A stretch of 64,000 nucleotides of DNA, taken from the NCBI RefSeq assembly GCF_033807575.1, contig NC_084705.1, positions 7,434,019-7,498,018 on the forward strand, read 5' to 3'. Of the stretch, positions 1-10,404 are shown piece by piece; the first letter of the stretch is position 1; each line of letters begins with the position of its first letter. A program made the position numbers and the translations under genes. This DNA is from Cydia pomonella (taxonomy: Eukaryota; Arthropoda; Insecta; Lepidoptera; Tortricidae). The notes under the pieces were generated by a model. That model had not been told where the DNA came from, made no database searches, and saw only the letters and a program-made list of their open reading frames with translations.

Positions 1-994
1 CAGAAAATCTTTCCAATCTTCGAATAAAAGAGCTAAATCTATGTTGGCGCAACTTATATTTTTTGACAATATTCATTTTTGACTTATGTTTTAATGGGTT
101 ACTTTTAATTGTTGGTCGTCTGAATATACCGATTTTGAATAATTTAGACATCCTTTTAGGCAGTTTATTTATTTCTTTGCTAATACTATCATACTCCTAA
201 CTTTGCTTCGTGATATTCTGTTCTTCTTTGATAAATGTGAACGTAACTCAAGACTATCGGGTTGTGTCACCGTTTTATGCATCAAATTGCATTTTATTTT
301 ACCATAAATAGTGGTACCACTGATTTTTTGTACACCAATAAGGTATTGTTACCTTTGCCGTTTACTGCAAACATCCAATATCATATAACTAAAAATAAAT
401 CAAAAGGAAGCTATAAAAAACATATTAATTTAAGTATACTTGCTTCAATCATATCATAGACATATAAAGTTAAATTTATTGTAGCTCGGGTTTAGGTCGG
501 GAATCGAAGCCAGTTTTATATCTTCATTAAAGCTTTACATTACGGTCGCTCGCGGGTCGCTGGTGATCGAGGAGCTGAGCGTTCCCGTTAAATGAGCGAG
601 TGCGGTCGAGGTCAATACCGAAAGTACCAGTTTAACATGACCTGGAGATGTGAAATAACTGTGTGTAACCGGAGAGGATTCTTAATTTGTCTAGCCTGGG
701 TTTCAGGGACGTCTGTGTTCGGCAGGCGATTGGATGACAGCACTGGTGCGGCAGGGCCGATTTATTGCGCCTCTCATCGGTACCGATGTCGGATTTAGTC
801 CTGTTGGGACATGAAAAAGGGGCATTTCTATTGACGCGAATGTATATAGTTACAGATAACTTGCCAAGTAAGAGTTCAATGCCGTGAATCCATTGGTACC
901 GCTGAAATATTTATGGTCATATTCTTGTACAGAGTTTAATACCGATATGGTATGGCGTAGTTATTAAATGTATTTTTTCAATAAATACAAAGTA
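1..994. other. non-coding AT-rich DNA
   Basis: No exon, RNA gene or recognised repeat can be supported here. About 540-800 is visibly richer in G+C than its flanks and holds short open frames, but none has a start context, splice signal or recognisable motif. It could be an old degraded element. Confidence 0.5.
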
Positions 995-1240
995 AATAGC
1001 AAATTCAGGAGCTCCTCCAATTCTTCGTGGAACATATTATCAGGATTTCGGATGTTGACAAAAATGTTGCTTATAAACCTGGGTAAGGTTATCAAACAAC
1101 GATGAAGACAAGTCGCCAAACGTGGAATACCTACGTGTCATTGAGAAGTTCCGTTCTGGTTTTCTTCAGCAGTTCATCTTCATCAAGTGATACTTGTTGA
1201 ATGTAAATGTTTCTTTTAAAATATCAAAGTCTCAGACGAC
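995..1240 (-). repeat. dispersed repeat with conserved CTGATGAAGACCAG block, copy 1
   Basis: This stretch aligns by eye with 30530-30990, 32760-32975 and, inverted, 45690-46060. Shared blocks are 'ATTCCTC(A)TGGAAC', 'GACAAAAATGTTGCTTA', 'CGCCAAACGT' and the most conserved block, which on the minus strand reads AACTGCTGAAGAAAACCAG (1144-1175). It carries no coding capacity. It is probably a mobile-element remnant of unknown class. Confidence 0.6.
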
Positions 1241-2343
1241 AGTCATAAGCAATGTTTTCAATGTCAACAATTTTTTTAGCCTGACCCGATTCGCCTCGGT
1301 CTACTATACGTTAATTATACATAACATAAAATAAATAGATACTACGTATTTATAAATGCTATATAATATTTTAAAAAAATAATCAAGGCAATTCAAGGAT
1401 TGTAGCACACGAAGTGCCACCGTTTTAGAGGCACCACACTATTAACAATTTATCACTATGTCTGAAGGTCACCCATTAGGTTCCAGCTTATTCACAACCC
1501 GTATAGAAAATACGAATCATATCATTTTATAGCTCAAGGCCCGCACAGAATCTAGTTATCGGCGTGTTGGAGGGGCATCCATATTTTAGATCCATATATT
1601 CAAGTACGTTCATAAATCTGAAACTAACTTGGTCCATGTGTAATTAAAGCGCTGTGCCTTTATTACTTGTAGCTCGATAGCAGTGCTTGCTTGAAATATG
1701 CCTAATTAAAAATAGAATTGTTAGATAATGAATATTTAAAACTGATAATTATGTATTGTCCAAAGTTAAAAAAAAGTTTACACAGATTTGTTTGTTAAAA
1801 GTTTGACAGTGAGATGTTTTAATTATAATTATTACAATACTCAACACAACATCGAAAAGTGTAAACAGAGCTACGCCAAATTTCCCCGTTTCATCATTCT
1901 GAACAGGCTGAACACTTAACAAAAGCTCTTCAAATCCCACCACAGGAGTAAAAACAAGAAATCTGCGTTGTCACGTTTTATAAACACATGTCATTGTTTT
2001 ATGGAAAGGCAAATCCTGATTTATCCTAAGGGGTTAGAGCGCATAATTTAATGTTCTGTCCTGGCGGTTAAGGCGGCTGAGTTTTAAGCTGGGATCATCC
2101 CGGGAGGAGGTAAAAAACTGAATAATTCGCGTACATATCTTGCGACATGGTTGGCGTCTTGGGAGTGGCAACAATTTCCCATTTGGCCGAATCGCAGCCG
2201 CTATCAAAATACGCTATTTGCTACAGCGATGTATGGTGATGAGATCAACGAAACGAGAGGCGCGACCGAGCCGTGCTTCTTATTGAAAATTTGTAATAAG
2301 GATATGTATGTTTATTTACATATGTGATTGTTACATTATTTCT
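1241..2343. other. non-coding DNA, nothing recognised
   Basis: AT-rich sequence without a supportable gene. The 64-codon minus-strand open frame at 1749-1943 has no motif and no splice context and is treated as chance. Confidence 0.5.
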
Positions 2344-2921
2344 AAAAACCGGCCAAGAGAATGACGGGCTTTGCTCAGTGCAGGGTTTCGTTGTTACCAT
2401 TCTGTCAAAATAGGCCAGACGGGGACTATAAGTTTCATGTACAATTACAAGCATAAGGGAGTACCTTTGCAGCGCTTTGTACGTATTTTTACTAAGAAGA
2501 GAAGATTTTTTGTGACAACCCAAAAACAACTGGACTGATTTTTCATTTAATTGAAAGTATTTATTAAGCTTTTGTTTCACGATTATTTGCATATTTTTTA
2601 GGCCTATAAATAAAAATTTAGAGCAATTATTTCCGAAATTATTAACTTTATCAAAACTTGGAGAGCCTTATTCGTTTTGAAAGACCTATCCAACGATATC
2701 CCACACTATTGAATCAAAGCAAAAAAAGGCATTTTGTATGTAAAATATTTTTAAATAGTTTTTATTTTACTGTTCCATCGCAATGCATGATTTATGTACG
2801 AGTATCCATGCCAAATTGCAACTTTCTAGCACTAACGATCACGGAGCAAAGCCGAGGACAGATGGACAGACGGACAGGGCGAAACTATAAGGGTTTCTAG
2901 GTGACTACGAAACCCTAAAAA
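2344..2921 (+). repeat. GTTCCG-type dispersed repeat, full-length-looking copy
   Basis: The element opens with AAAACCGGCCAAGAG followed by a degraded 'agggttccgtagttac' block. It ends with a GACA-rich stretch, then 'GGCGAAACTATAAGGGTTTC' and 'TACGAAACCCTAAAAA'. The same order of blocks is seen at 23508-24218, which supports a single family of about 600-700 bp. There are inverted GGGTTCCG/CGGAACCC-like words near the two ends but no long terminal inverted repeat, and no protein is encoded. Such repeats are very common in Lepidoptera. I do not assign a superfamily. Confidence 0.75.
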
Positions 2922-5880
2922 TGTAGATGTGGCATGGCACTTAATTATTTAGGCACCGATTATTACACTGAACGACTTTTACTATATTTTAATAGAGCAG
3001 AAACAAAGCGGGAATACTGCTGAAGTGATAGGTGTACCTATAAAACTTCTCACTCCGTTTTGATTGAAACAGCAGGCACATTCTCGTTGGCTCAGAAATA
3101 TTTCAGATTTATTATAGCTTCGGAGTTTGTGAAAAATTGCCACGTGGAGCACAGCCCGACAGACGAATAAATTGTGATTGAGTAATACGTTCCCGGTATG
3201 AGATGAAAATTGAAATGATGCTACGTTTTATTGCTTCCTTGGGATGCCAAGATGACATGATAGGTACCAGATTTCTCGCGCAGTCAAACGAAAAATCTGT
3301 AGAAGACGATTCCATTTTCCTAAAAATATTTTTAACTTGCTAATATCATAACAGTTAGACTGAGAACTGAAAATAATCAGGCTTATCACTTTATACTAGC
3401 ATTCTTAAAAAAATAAGCATTATAAAAAAAAGGACTAAAAATGTAAGTGCGTCCGATGTTCGATTGAGAAATAAACGAGTGTTTTACGAGTATTTTATAG
3501 GACATTACATGCTCTATTGGTTTAACCACGCCTATAAGTCAACGATATTGGTTTATCGAGTATAACAATATCTTTGGAAATATGTAGCAATATCAAAGGG
3601 TGGGATTGCAGCGCTGATTCCGTGGAAGGGTCGGATGGGTCCAGATAAAAGGGTGCTCCGAGTTGGCCCAATAAAGGGTGTTTGGAGTTAGACCAATATC
3701 GTGGCGGTGACAGGGCACAGCGTCGGCACTTTGAGGCTCGTGACTTGGCACTTTTGTTAGGCACGTTTTACGAAAACATTTTGCGGCTTAATAAATTCAC
3801 TTGTTGCCAAATCATTTTCGTAATTAATTTAACTTGGATTGAAAATAATTAATATGTAATTGCCAATAAACGGCCGCTAGAATTTTGTTCGTTGAATATT
3901 TAGAGGGCTCAAATTCACTTCTCAAGTTGAATAAAATAATTAAATTTTTGATTACTTTCTTGTACACACTTAATGTCAACAGTTCAAGGATTTATATGCG
4001 ATAATATTTACATAAGATATTGGTGGATCATTATTTTATATTTTCTTTAGTCAACCAAATTACAAATAATTACCATATTAGTACATACTCGTAACTGTAT
4101 AAATTGGACACTTTCACTAATCCTTGCAACTAAAGCTTTAAAGATCGCCAGGTCCCGGCCCAGATGTCGGGAGTATGAAAGGACAAGGAATCCCCGGACC
4201 CAATGTATTCACATGAGTATTTCGATAAATGTAAGGAGGGTTAGCATGCCCGAGCTATTTACTTACGATATGCGTAATCTTTCGGAAAAGGGTTCCACCA
4301 GGGCACGACTTGAATGAAGATCCTTTGCTACCCTATTTTGTAACACGTCCCTTGTTCTCTCGTTCTTAAAAAATACTCCTCTCTCGTAACCTAACCATAA
4401 ATGTAAACGAGATAGCAACAGGAACATTCAATTTTATTTATAACTTTGCGGATACACGTCACTTTACTATTCAGAACCGCTTTTGTTAACTTATGTATCA
4501 GCGGAACAATGTTGTCCCTTTTAACGTAGTACAAAAAAAGTAGGACGGAAAATCCGTTGTAACATTGAAGTATAGTTTATTTGGAATAGTTATGAATAAA
4601 AGTTGTACACCTGAATAAAGGATCGAGATATGGGATATACGTTGACAGCTACATCATAAAATATATTTGATCATGCTACTCCTGCGTAAAAAAGCAGACA
4701 ACGATTTATTTTGACAGGATATAAAGAACTATGTTTTGAGATACCTTGAAGTCATATTTAATGGATTGGATACAAAAAATTACATATATAAAACACTAAC
4801 ATCAGACGAAATATTTAATCCTGAACAGGTAATAAATTACGCATTTTATTTCGCACAATAGCTCCGACCCGGCAGCAGACGGCCGAATAAAGTGCAAAGA
4901 ATAAAAAATAAATTCGCCTGGCTATCTAGGCAAAGCAGATTAATAAATTTTTGTCAACACATCAATTAGCGCTTACAGCGCGGCACAAATAAGGGAATTA
5001 TTTCAGCGAAGCCGATGACAAAGAGTCCGCCTGATTCTCGGAGCGTCGAGCGCCGCAAAAACTGCTGCGATTGAGAGTGCCCATTTTTTGTTGGCTTTTT
5101 CTTTGCTTATGCCTGAAGTGCCGTCTCCGAGTATAAGAAATCATTTATATAGTAGTTTCTATTCTATTTATCTATTGCTTATTCATAATTATATTCTGTT
5201 ACACCATATTTAGGAATAATAAATACCATATATAACGGCCCGTTAGCAATAGTCCCCATACATTATGTCAGGAAAGTGATAGTTAGACGTTACTTACATC
5301 GCGCTTTAAATTAAAAATTAAAAAAGAAAATGCTTATAAGCGGCAGCTATATGGGGTAATACTCGAACATCAAAAATCTGATCATTTTATTCGACTATAT
5401 TTTATTGGTATCTTTAGCTGGAAGTAAAATTTAACTTGCATCAAAGCCTAGAAAATATTTGACCGTTAGAAGCTTTTTTCGGTGTCTCGTGCCAAAATTG
5501 ACAATACATAACATTCGACAGAACACCTCGGCATCTAATTGTTTCCAAATTCTTTGTCATTTATCTTAGAGAAAACATCAAACATTCACCAAAACTAAAC
5601 AAGTAACTTGCAGTTCTACTAGAATCAGCCCGTCATATCATAATAGGCATCATACCTCCGTTTCCCGGGCCGATGGCCTCGCATGGCAGTTGTGTAATTA
5701 TTATACAACTAATTTATAGCGAGTATACCATTCGCAGAATATAAACGGTTACATTAGAGCCACTATGAAGGGGTGTGAAGCAAGGGTTGTCAATAAGTCT
5801 TGCCGAAGTAAATCGTTATGTTACTGGCCTATTTCAGGCAAAACTAGTGTAGGTATATTAGGGCAAAACAAGAATATAGC
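2922..5880. other. non-coding DNA, mostly unique-looking
   Basis: No gene can be supported. 4130-4340 is locally less AT-rich (GATCGCCAGGTCCCGG..., GGTTCCACCAGGGCACG), and 4980-5130 likewise, but neither has an open frame with splice signals. The rest is ordinary AT-rich sequence. Confidence 0.5.
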
Positions 5881-7105
5881 GTAACGGCACCAGTCATGGA
5901 ATATTTAAGAGCAAATTTGTAGGATTTGTGACATTTCCCTGATACATGTAAAAAATCTACTCTTTAGTGTGTTAAAAGTTGAATTTCCTATCCGTCTTTA
6001 ATGTTTCAGGCGTATTGTACAAAAGATACTGCAATTCGTTTCCACATAATCAATAAATTAAAACTATGTTTTTTTATCTCCAGTCATGGACCAAAGAGTT
6101 CCAGTGATGGAACCCCCGGTAATGGAAAGGAACCAGTGATGGGTCCCCTATAATGGGACATAAGTACATGACCCTAGCGTTAGCGATCTGAAATATTAGA
6201 ATGAGAATAGGGACAACGATATTAATTTAAAATAAATGTATTTAATTCCACAATTCAATATATTAGGGCTAATTTAGACTATGAGAGAAGTCGCATACGA
6301 GATTCATTACATTGCGGTATTTGATCGGTCGGCAGAATTCCGCAATGTAGCTAAAATCCCATGCGGGTTTGCGCGTCATCTAAAGAAGACCCTAAAGTAC
6401 CGTTCGTATTCAGACTGCACCAGCATTACTGCAGCAGTATTGCAGCGCGATATGACTGTCGACAGCATTGCTGCCTCAAAAATGCGGCCAGAAGTAATGT
6501 CCCGTTGCAATACTGCTGCAGTAAAGCTGCTGACTATCATACCATACTGCCACAAACGTGAAATTTTAAAATATTTGACATGTTTTTAACTACATTTTAC
6601 TTATGTATTCTTAAAACATGAATTTACGGCATGGCAAGCATTATTGTACAAGATTGTCCCATCATAGGGGGTATGCAGTTTTACAGCTCCTATAATGGGA
6701 TTGGGCAAAATATCAATTTTTTGTACATCTGTGGAGTAACAACATAATGTGTTGTATACCTAATCTCATGGTAAATGCAATTAACAAAACTCATTCTAAT
6801 TTACACGAAGTAAATACATTATTAAAATTTAAAATACGTACTCACCTCTCTTAGCGGAGTTGTTAAGTATTCTTACTGATTATTTTTTCAGATCCACGAC
6901 AACTTTTGGCTTGGCACCAATTTCTTAAGAAAAAAGCTAAATTAATGAAACATCAAACTTAAGATGCTCTATGTCTATGACTCTTGTTTATGGTAAAAGA
7001 TAGTAGGCCAGTACTTATAAACTAGTTTTAGTTACTTATTTTACAAAATTTGTTGTGTTATGTCCCATTACCGGTTCCTGTTCCATTATAGGGGTATCTA
7101 CTATA
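5881..7105. mobile_element. candidate DNA element with arrayed CCCATTATAGG-type motifs
   Basis: Near-copies of one motif are clustered at the two sides of this interval. On the left it reads forward (CCAGTCATGGA at 5891 and 6082, CCAGTGATGGA at 6101, GGTAATGGA at 6118, CCAGTGATGGG at 6131, CTATAATGGG at 6148). On the right it is mostly inverted (GTCCCATCATAGG at about 6656, GTCCCATTACCGG at about 7060, TTCCATTATAGG at about 7082), with one forward copy at about 6690. Inverted motif clusters at two ends are the layout of subterminal repeats that bind a transposase. No transposase frame remains, and precise terminal inverted repeats and target duplications could not be fixed. The boundaries are approximate. 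Confidence 0.4.
6298..6545. repeat. paired hairpins (CTGCAGCAG and ATTGCGG arms)
   Basis: Two foldbacks lie side by side. CTACATTGCGG-type arms occur at about 6309-6320 and 6342-6353. CTGCAGCAGTATTGCA (6429-6444) pairs with TGCAATACTGCTGCAG (6506-6521). A related segment with the phrase GCCTCAGAAATGCGGCCAG lies at 29560-29578. The two open frames across this stretch are by-products of the repeat rather than genes. Confidence 0.6.
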
Positions 7106-7838
7106 CTCTTAATAACCTTAGGCCCAATTTTTATTTAACTAATATCTTAGAACTCCTAAGGGTGTCAAGATATAGTCATGTCATCCACGATGATGCGTAG
7201 ATTTGTCAATTTATCCTTTGATAACATGACAAGTCTTCGTGAATGACACGATATATAAATGGCTGGTTTTAGCTAATCAATCTAATCATATTTGGCCTGG
7301 CTTACTGAAAACTGGCTATTGAAATTAGCCAGCTTGACACAATGATTCGAAATTTAGAGTTCACAAATATCTTTAGTTTCCAATGTTATCAAAAATTAGT
7401 GAAAGACGTTACGTGAATATGGAAACTCAATATTAACACTCACCACTGACCTACGGTCGTAGCGCTTCATCGTAGCCAATAACATGGCTTTCCCGGTATG
7501 TAGCGGAAAAGCTTCGTAGAGGCAAAACGATAACGTGTCGTGATTAGAGCTGAATGGGTTAAATTGACCCGTAAGAACTATTATATAATCGGTGTCATTT
7601 AGGCCTTATTGAAAAAAACTTCTATGGTTCTTTTAAAACGCTCTTCAATGCTAAATTTGCCAGATTGCCATGACAATATTATAGAGATTTAAATTTTCCA
7701 ATCAGGTTATAATTTTATTCCAGATTTGTGCTGACGTTTCCCGGTGTCTGCTGCACTTTCCGGCCGTAATGACGTCATAACTCACTATTAAATGGTGATC
7801 GTGTGGTGAGTAGGCTTTTGAAAATGAGTTTCGTTCCT
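7106..7838. other. non-coding DNA, nothing recognised
   Basis: AT-rich spacer. A stretch at 7450-7545 rich in TCGTAGC words (GGTCGTAGCG, CATCGTAGCC, CTTCGTAGAGGC) looks like a degraded repeat but its borders are not visible. Confidence 0.45.
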
Positions 7839-7986
7839 CTAGCCGCCCAGAGGCTCATAAATAGGACTACAATTTATACACATAAAATAAATAAGATCTC
7901 CCGTTCCATTCTAATTTGAATCTCCAATTATTTTGATAAATCAAAATTGTATTTGCGTTGACAAGTTTTGATGTCTGGGCGGCTAG
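7839..7986. mobile_element. short inverted-repeat element (MITE-like)
   Basis: CTAGCCGCCCAGA at 7839-7851 is the exact reverse complement of TCTGGGCGGCTAG at 7974-7986. The 148-bp unit between them is AT-rich and non-coding. Matching flanking duplications were not evident, so the true ends may lie slightly outside. Confidence 0.55.
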
Positions 7987-8318
7987 GTTAAGTTGTTTCC
8001 ACGTAGAACTATAAAATGTTTTTGTTTATTTTACAGGAGTGGAAGAATTGTGAGCAACGTGGTGAGCGTGCTTTCTGATCCTTGCCAACAACATCAAACT
8101 TCTCTCGTACTACGATCAAATTAAGACATACAAATGGTAAGGATTTCAATATTGATAGTAAAAAGATTTATATTAAGAGAATTCGGTTTGACATTTGAAT
8201 TCATGTCGTATCAGTAGTATAGATATATATTATATTTAATTTTAAAAATAAAACTTGAAATTTAGAGATAAATTTCAAAAATCTACATAATTAATCATCA
8301 TCATCATCATCTGAGGCA

Positions 8319-8492
8319 TTACAGTCGCGGGTGGGCCTTAGCCCGGTCATGCAAATCTTTCCAGTCCGTCCTATTCGTGGACTTTTCGAATTTGTCACTC
8401 CTAAGGTCCTGATATCCTGCTATACGCCGTCCAACCATCTGAGCGCGGGCCTGCCTTTACTTCTGCCGCTCTCCGGTCGGCCTTCTAGAAAG
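8319..8492 (-). pseudogene. LINE/transposon ORF C-terminal remnant, frameshifted
   Basis: Read on the minus strand the sequence encodes FLEGRPESGRSKGRPALRW and then LDGV. After a one-base shift it continues IAGYQDLRSDKFEKS, NRTDWKDLHDRAKAHPRL and a stop at 8321-8319. The Gly-Arg-Pro-x-x-Arg-Trp signature and the Trp-rich tail are characteristic of the C-terminal ends of insect non-LTR retrotransposon polyproteins. Directly after the stop lies a (TGA)n run (about 8294-8312), as expected at a LINE 3' end. The 5' part is missing and the frame is broken, so it is inactive. A different transposon family with a similar tail is possible. Confidence 0.65.
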
Positions 8493-8499
8493 CGTTTGG

Positions 8500-10397
8500 G
8501 TAAAATACATACCATTTGCACTAATTTCTGAAAAACGAAGTCATTATACATTATCTTAATAGGTTTTATTTAGAAACAATATTTATACCTGTAATCTGTA
8601 TAAAATAACTTAAAATTGTGGCTCTGTAGAGTCAGACCAAGTTTGACGTTTAAAATAACATTTGGACATTTGTTTATTATCTAACTGACAAAAGAATAAG
8701 AAAAATGATTTTTGAGTTCTTTGACACGCTTTTGAGAACTTCACAAATTTTTAGAACGAAAATAATGAAATCTAGCAATAAAGCTGAATTACACTTAGCT
8801 AAATTTCTAAAAAAAAAACTTCATCGTAAAATGGACTTTGGTATGCATGGAAAATAGAGGAAACATTTCCCCTGTCTCATATCTGTATCGAACACGACAC
8901 GTTCTCAATTTGACACAAATGCGACGCAGAATACAGACGTGTCGGGAAATCTTCCTAGATGAATGTTTTACTGTCGACGGGACTTACGAATATTATTCTT
9001 TACAACTATTTATATGTCGAACATCATAAACGGATATTTTGAATAAAAGAAAGGAAGGAAATCAAAATGTTTAATACAACAATATACACACTTAGTTTTG
9101 AATCTTGAATGTTACTAACCATTGTTGTCTATTGAAAAAATAAATTAAATTGAATTTAATCCAATACTGTGTTTTTTCCCCTATTATTTCAATTAAGACC
9201 AATTCAACTTATAAAGTGTAAAAATGAAGTGTATAATGTTATATGTAAAAACAACGCAACCAATACTACATGCCATGATGAGTAGATACTTAGTGAAATT
9301 AATATAAAGTGTTAGTATCCAATAATAGTATTTTATGCAATTGTGCTATAATAGAGAGCTTTTCAGTCAAGTACAGTGTCTAGGCAACGAATCTTGCTGA
9401 GTTGCCTAAGTAAGGTACGAGATTTAAATGCTTCATTATATCAATATTGTATACAATACTCTTTCTACGAGTCATCTAAAATAATATTTGTTTTACTGTA
9501 AAACCTAAATAATTAATGAAAATTGGTAAGTATCTCAGTAGGCCAAAATGTAGTACAAAAAACATAAACGCGAGATACCATGCATGAAAAGTACGCAATT
9601 ATAGTTTGGTGTACGAAATCTTAATTCGACCCTTACTGTCGACGAGTAGAAAAAAGCAATTACGAGTTCGTGATTAGCAGATAAACCTTTTCAGGAATTA
9701 ACGTCAACGTAGCATATCATAAGTTAAAAACTCATAGTATTAAAGTTTTAGATTTACTAATATCAAATAATTTATTCTATTCAAAGAGGAACAATGCAAA
9801 CTAAAAGCAAGTTTTATCAGCTTGAGCTGCATTTTGGAGTGTCGCGTGCAACTCGCAACAAGAAGCTCCTTACACCAATAAGTAGTTTCTTATCTACCCG
9901 GGGCGGAACTTTGTTCTTCGATAAATTGCTCATTTCATCGCGTTCTGTTTACTTCACACTTTCGGTAACTTAATCTGGATTTTGTTGGACGTGACTTTTC
10001 GTGTTTCTTGAAGTAGAAATTGAAAATTTTTACTGGTATGCTTTATGTTACCAACCTTTTAGCAGTATTTTAGTTTTCAAAACTATCTTAAATTTTCGTT
10101 TGTGATAAAACTGTTTCATTACCTAATATTAAATGAGTTTTTTGATACGGCACCCATAAATAACTCAGGCCTGCGTTTTGTTAGTCTCTCCACTGGCGTA
10201 GTGGATATAATTGACTCTAAATATGTACCTATTTTTCCATTTAACTTTTCGAGACATAAAATTTCGCTCCGATATTAATAACACTTAGTAAAAATAATTG
10301 CCTATTCATAGACGTGCATGAAACACGGGCTCACTTTTTTCTGCAAGTAACTAGCAAAGTTTTTGTTTATTTGTATACTAGCAAAGTCGAAACTACT
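8500..10397. other. non-coding DNA, nothing recognised
   Basis: AT-rich sequence without splice-bounded open frames or recognised repeats. The 63-codon frame at 8838-9029 has no recognisable motif. Confidence 0.5.
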
Positions 10398-10404
10398 TAG
10401 TATA

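Noticed and set aside
6281..6589. 102-codon open frame with a 66-codon overlapping frame
   Set aside because: Created by the CTGCAGCAG hairpin repeat; the two frames translate the same palindromes.
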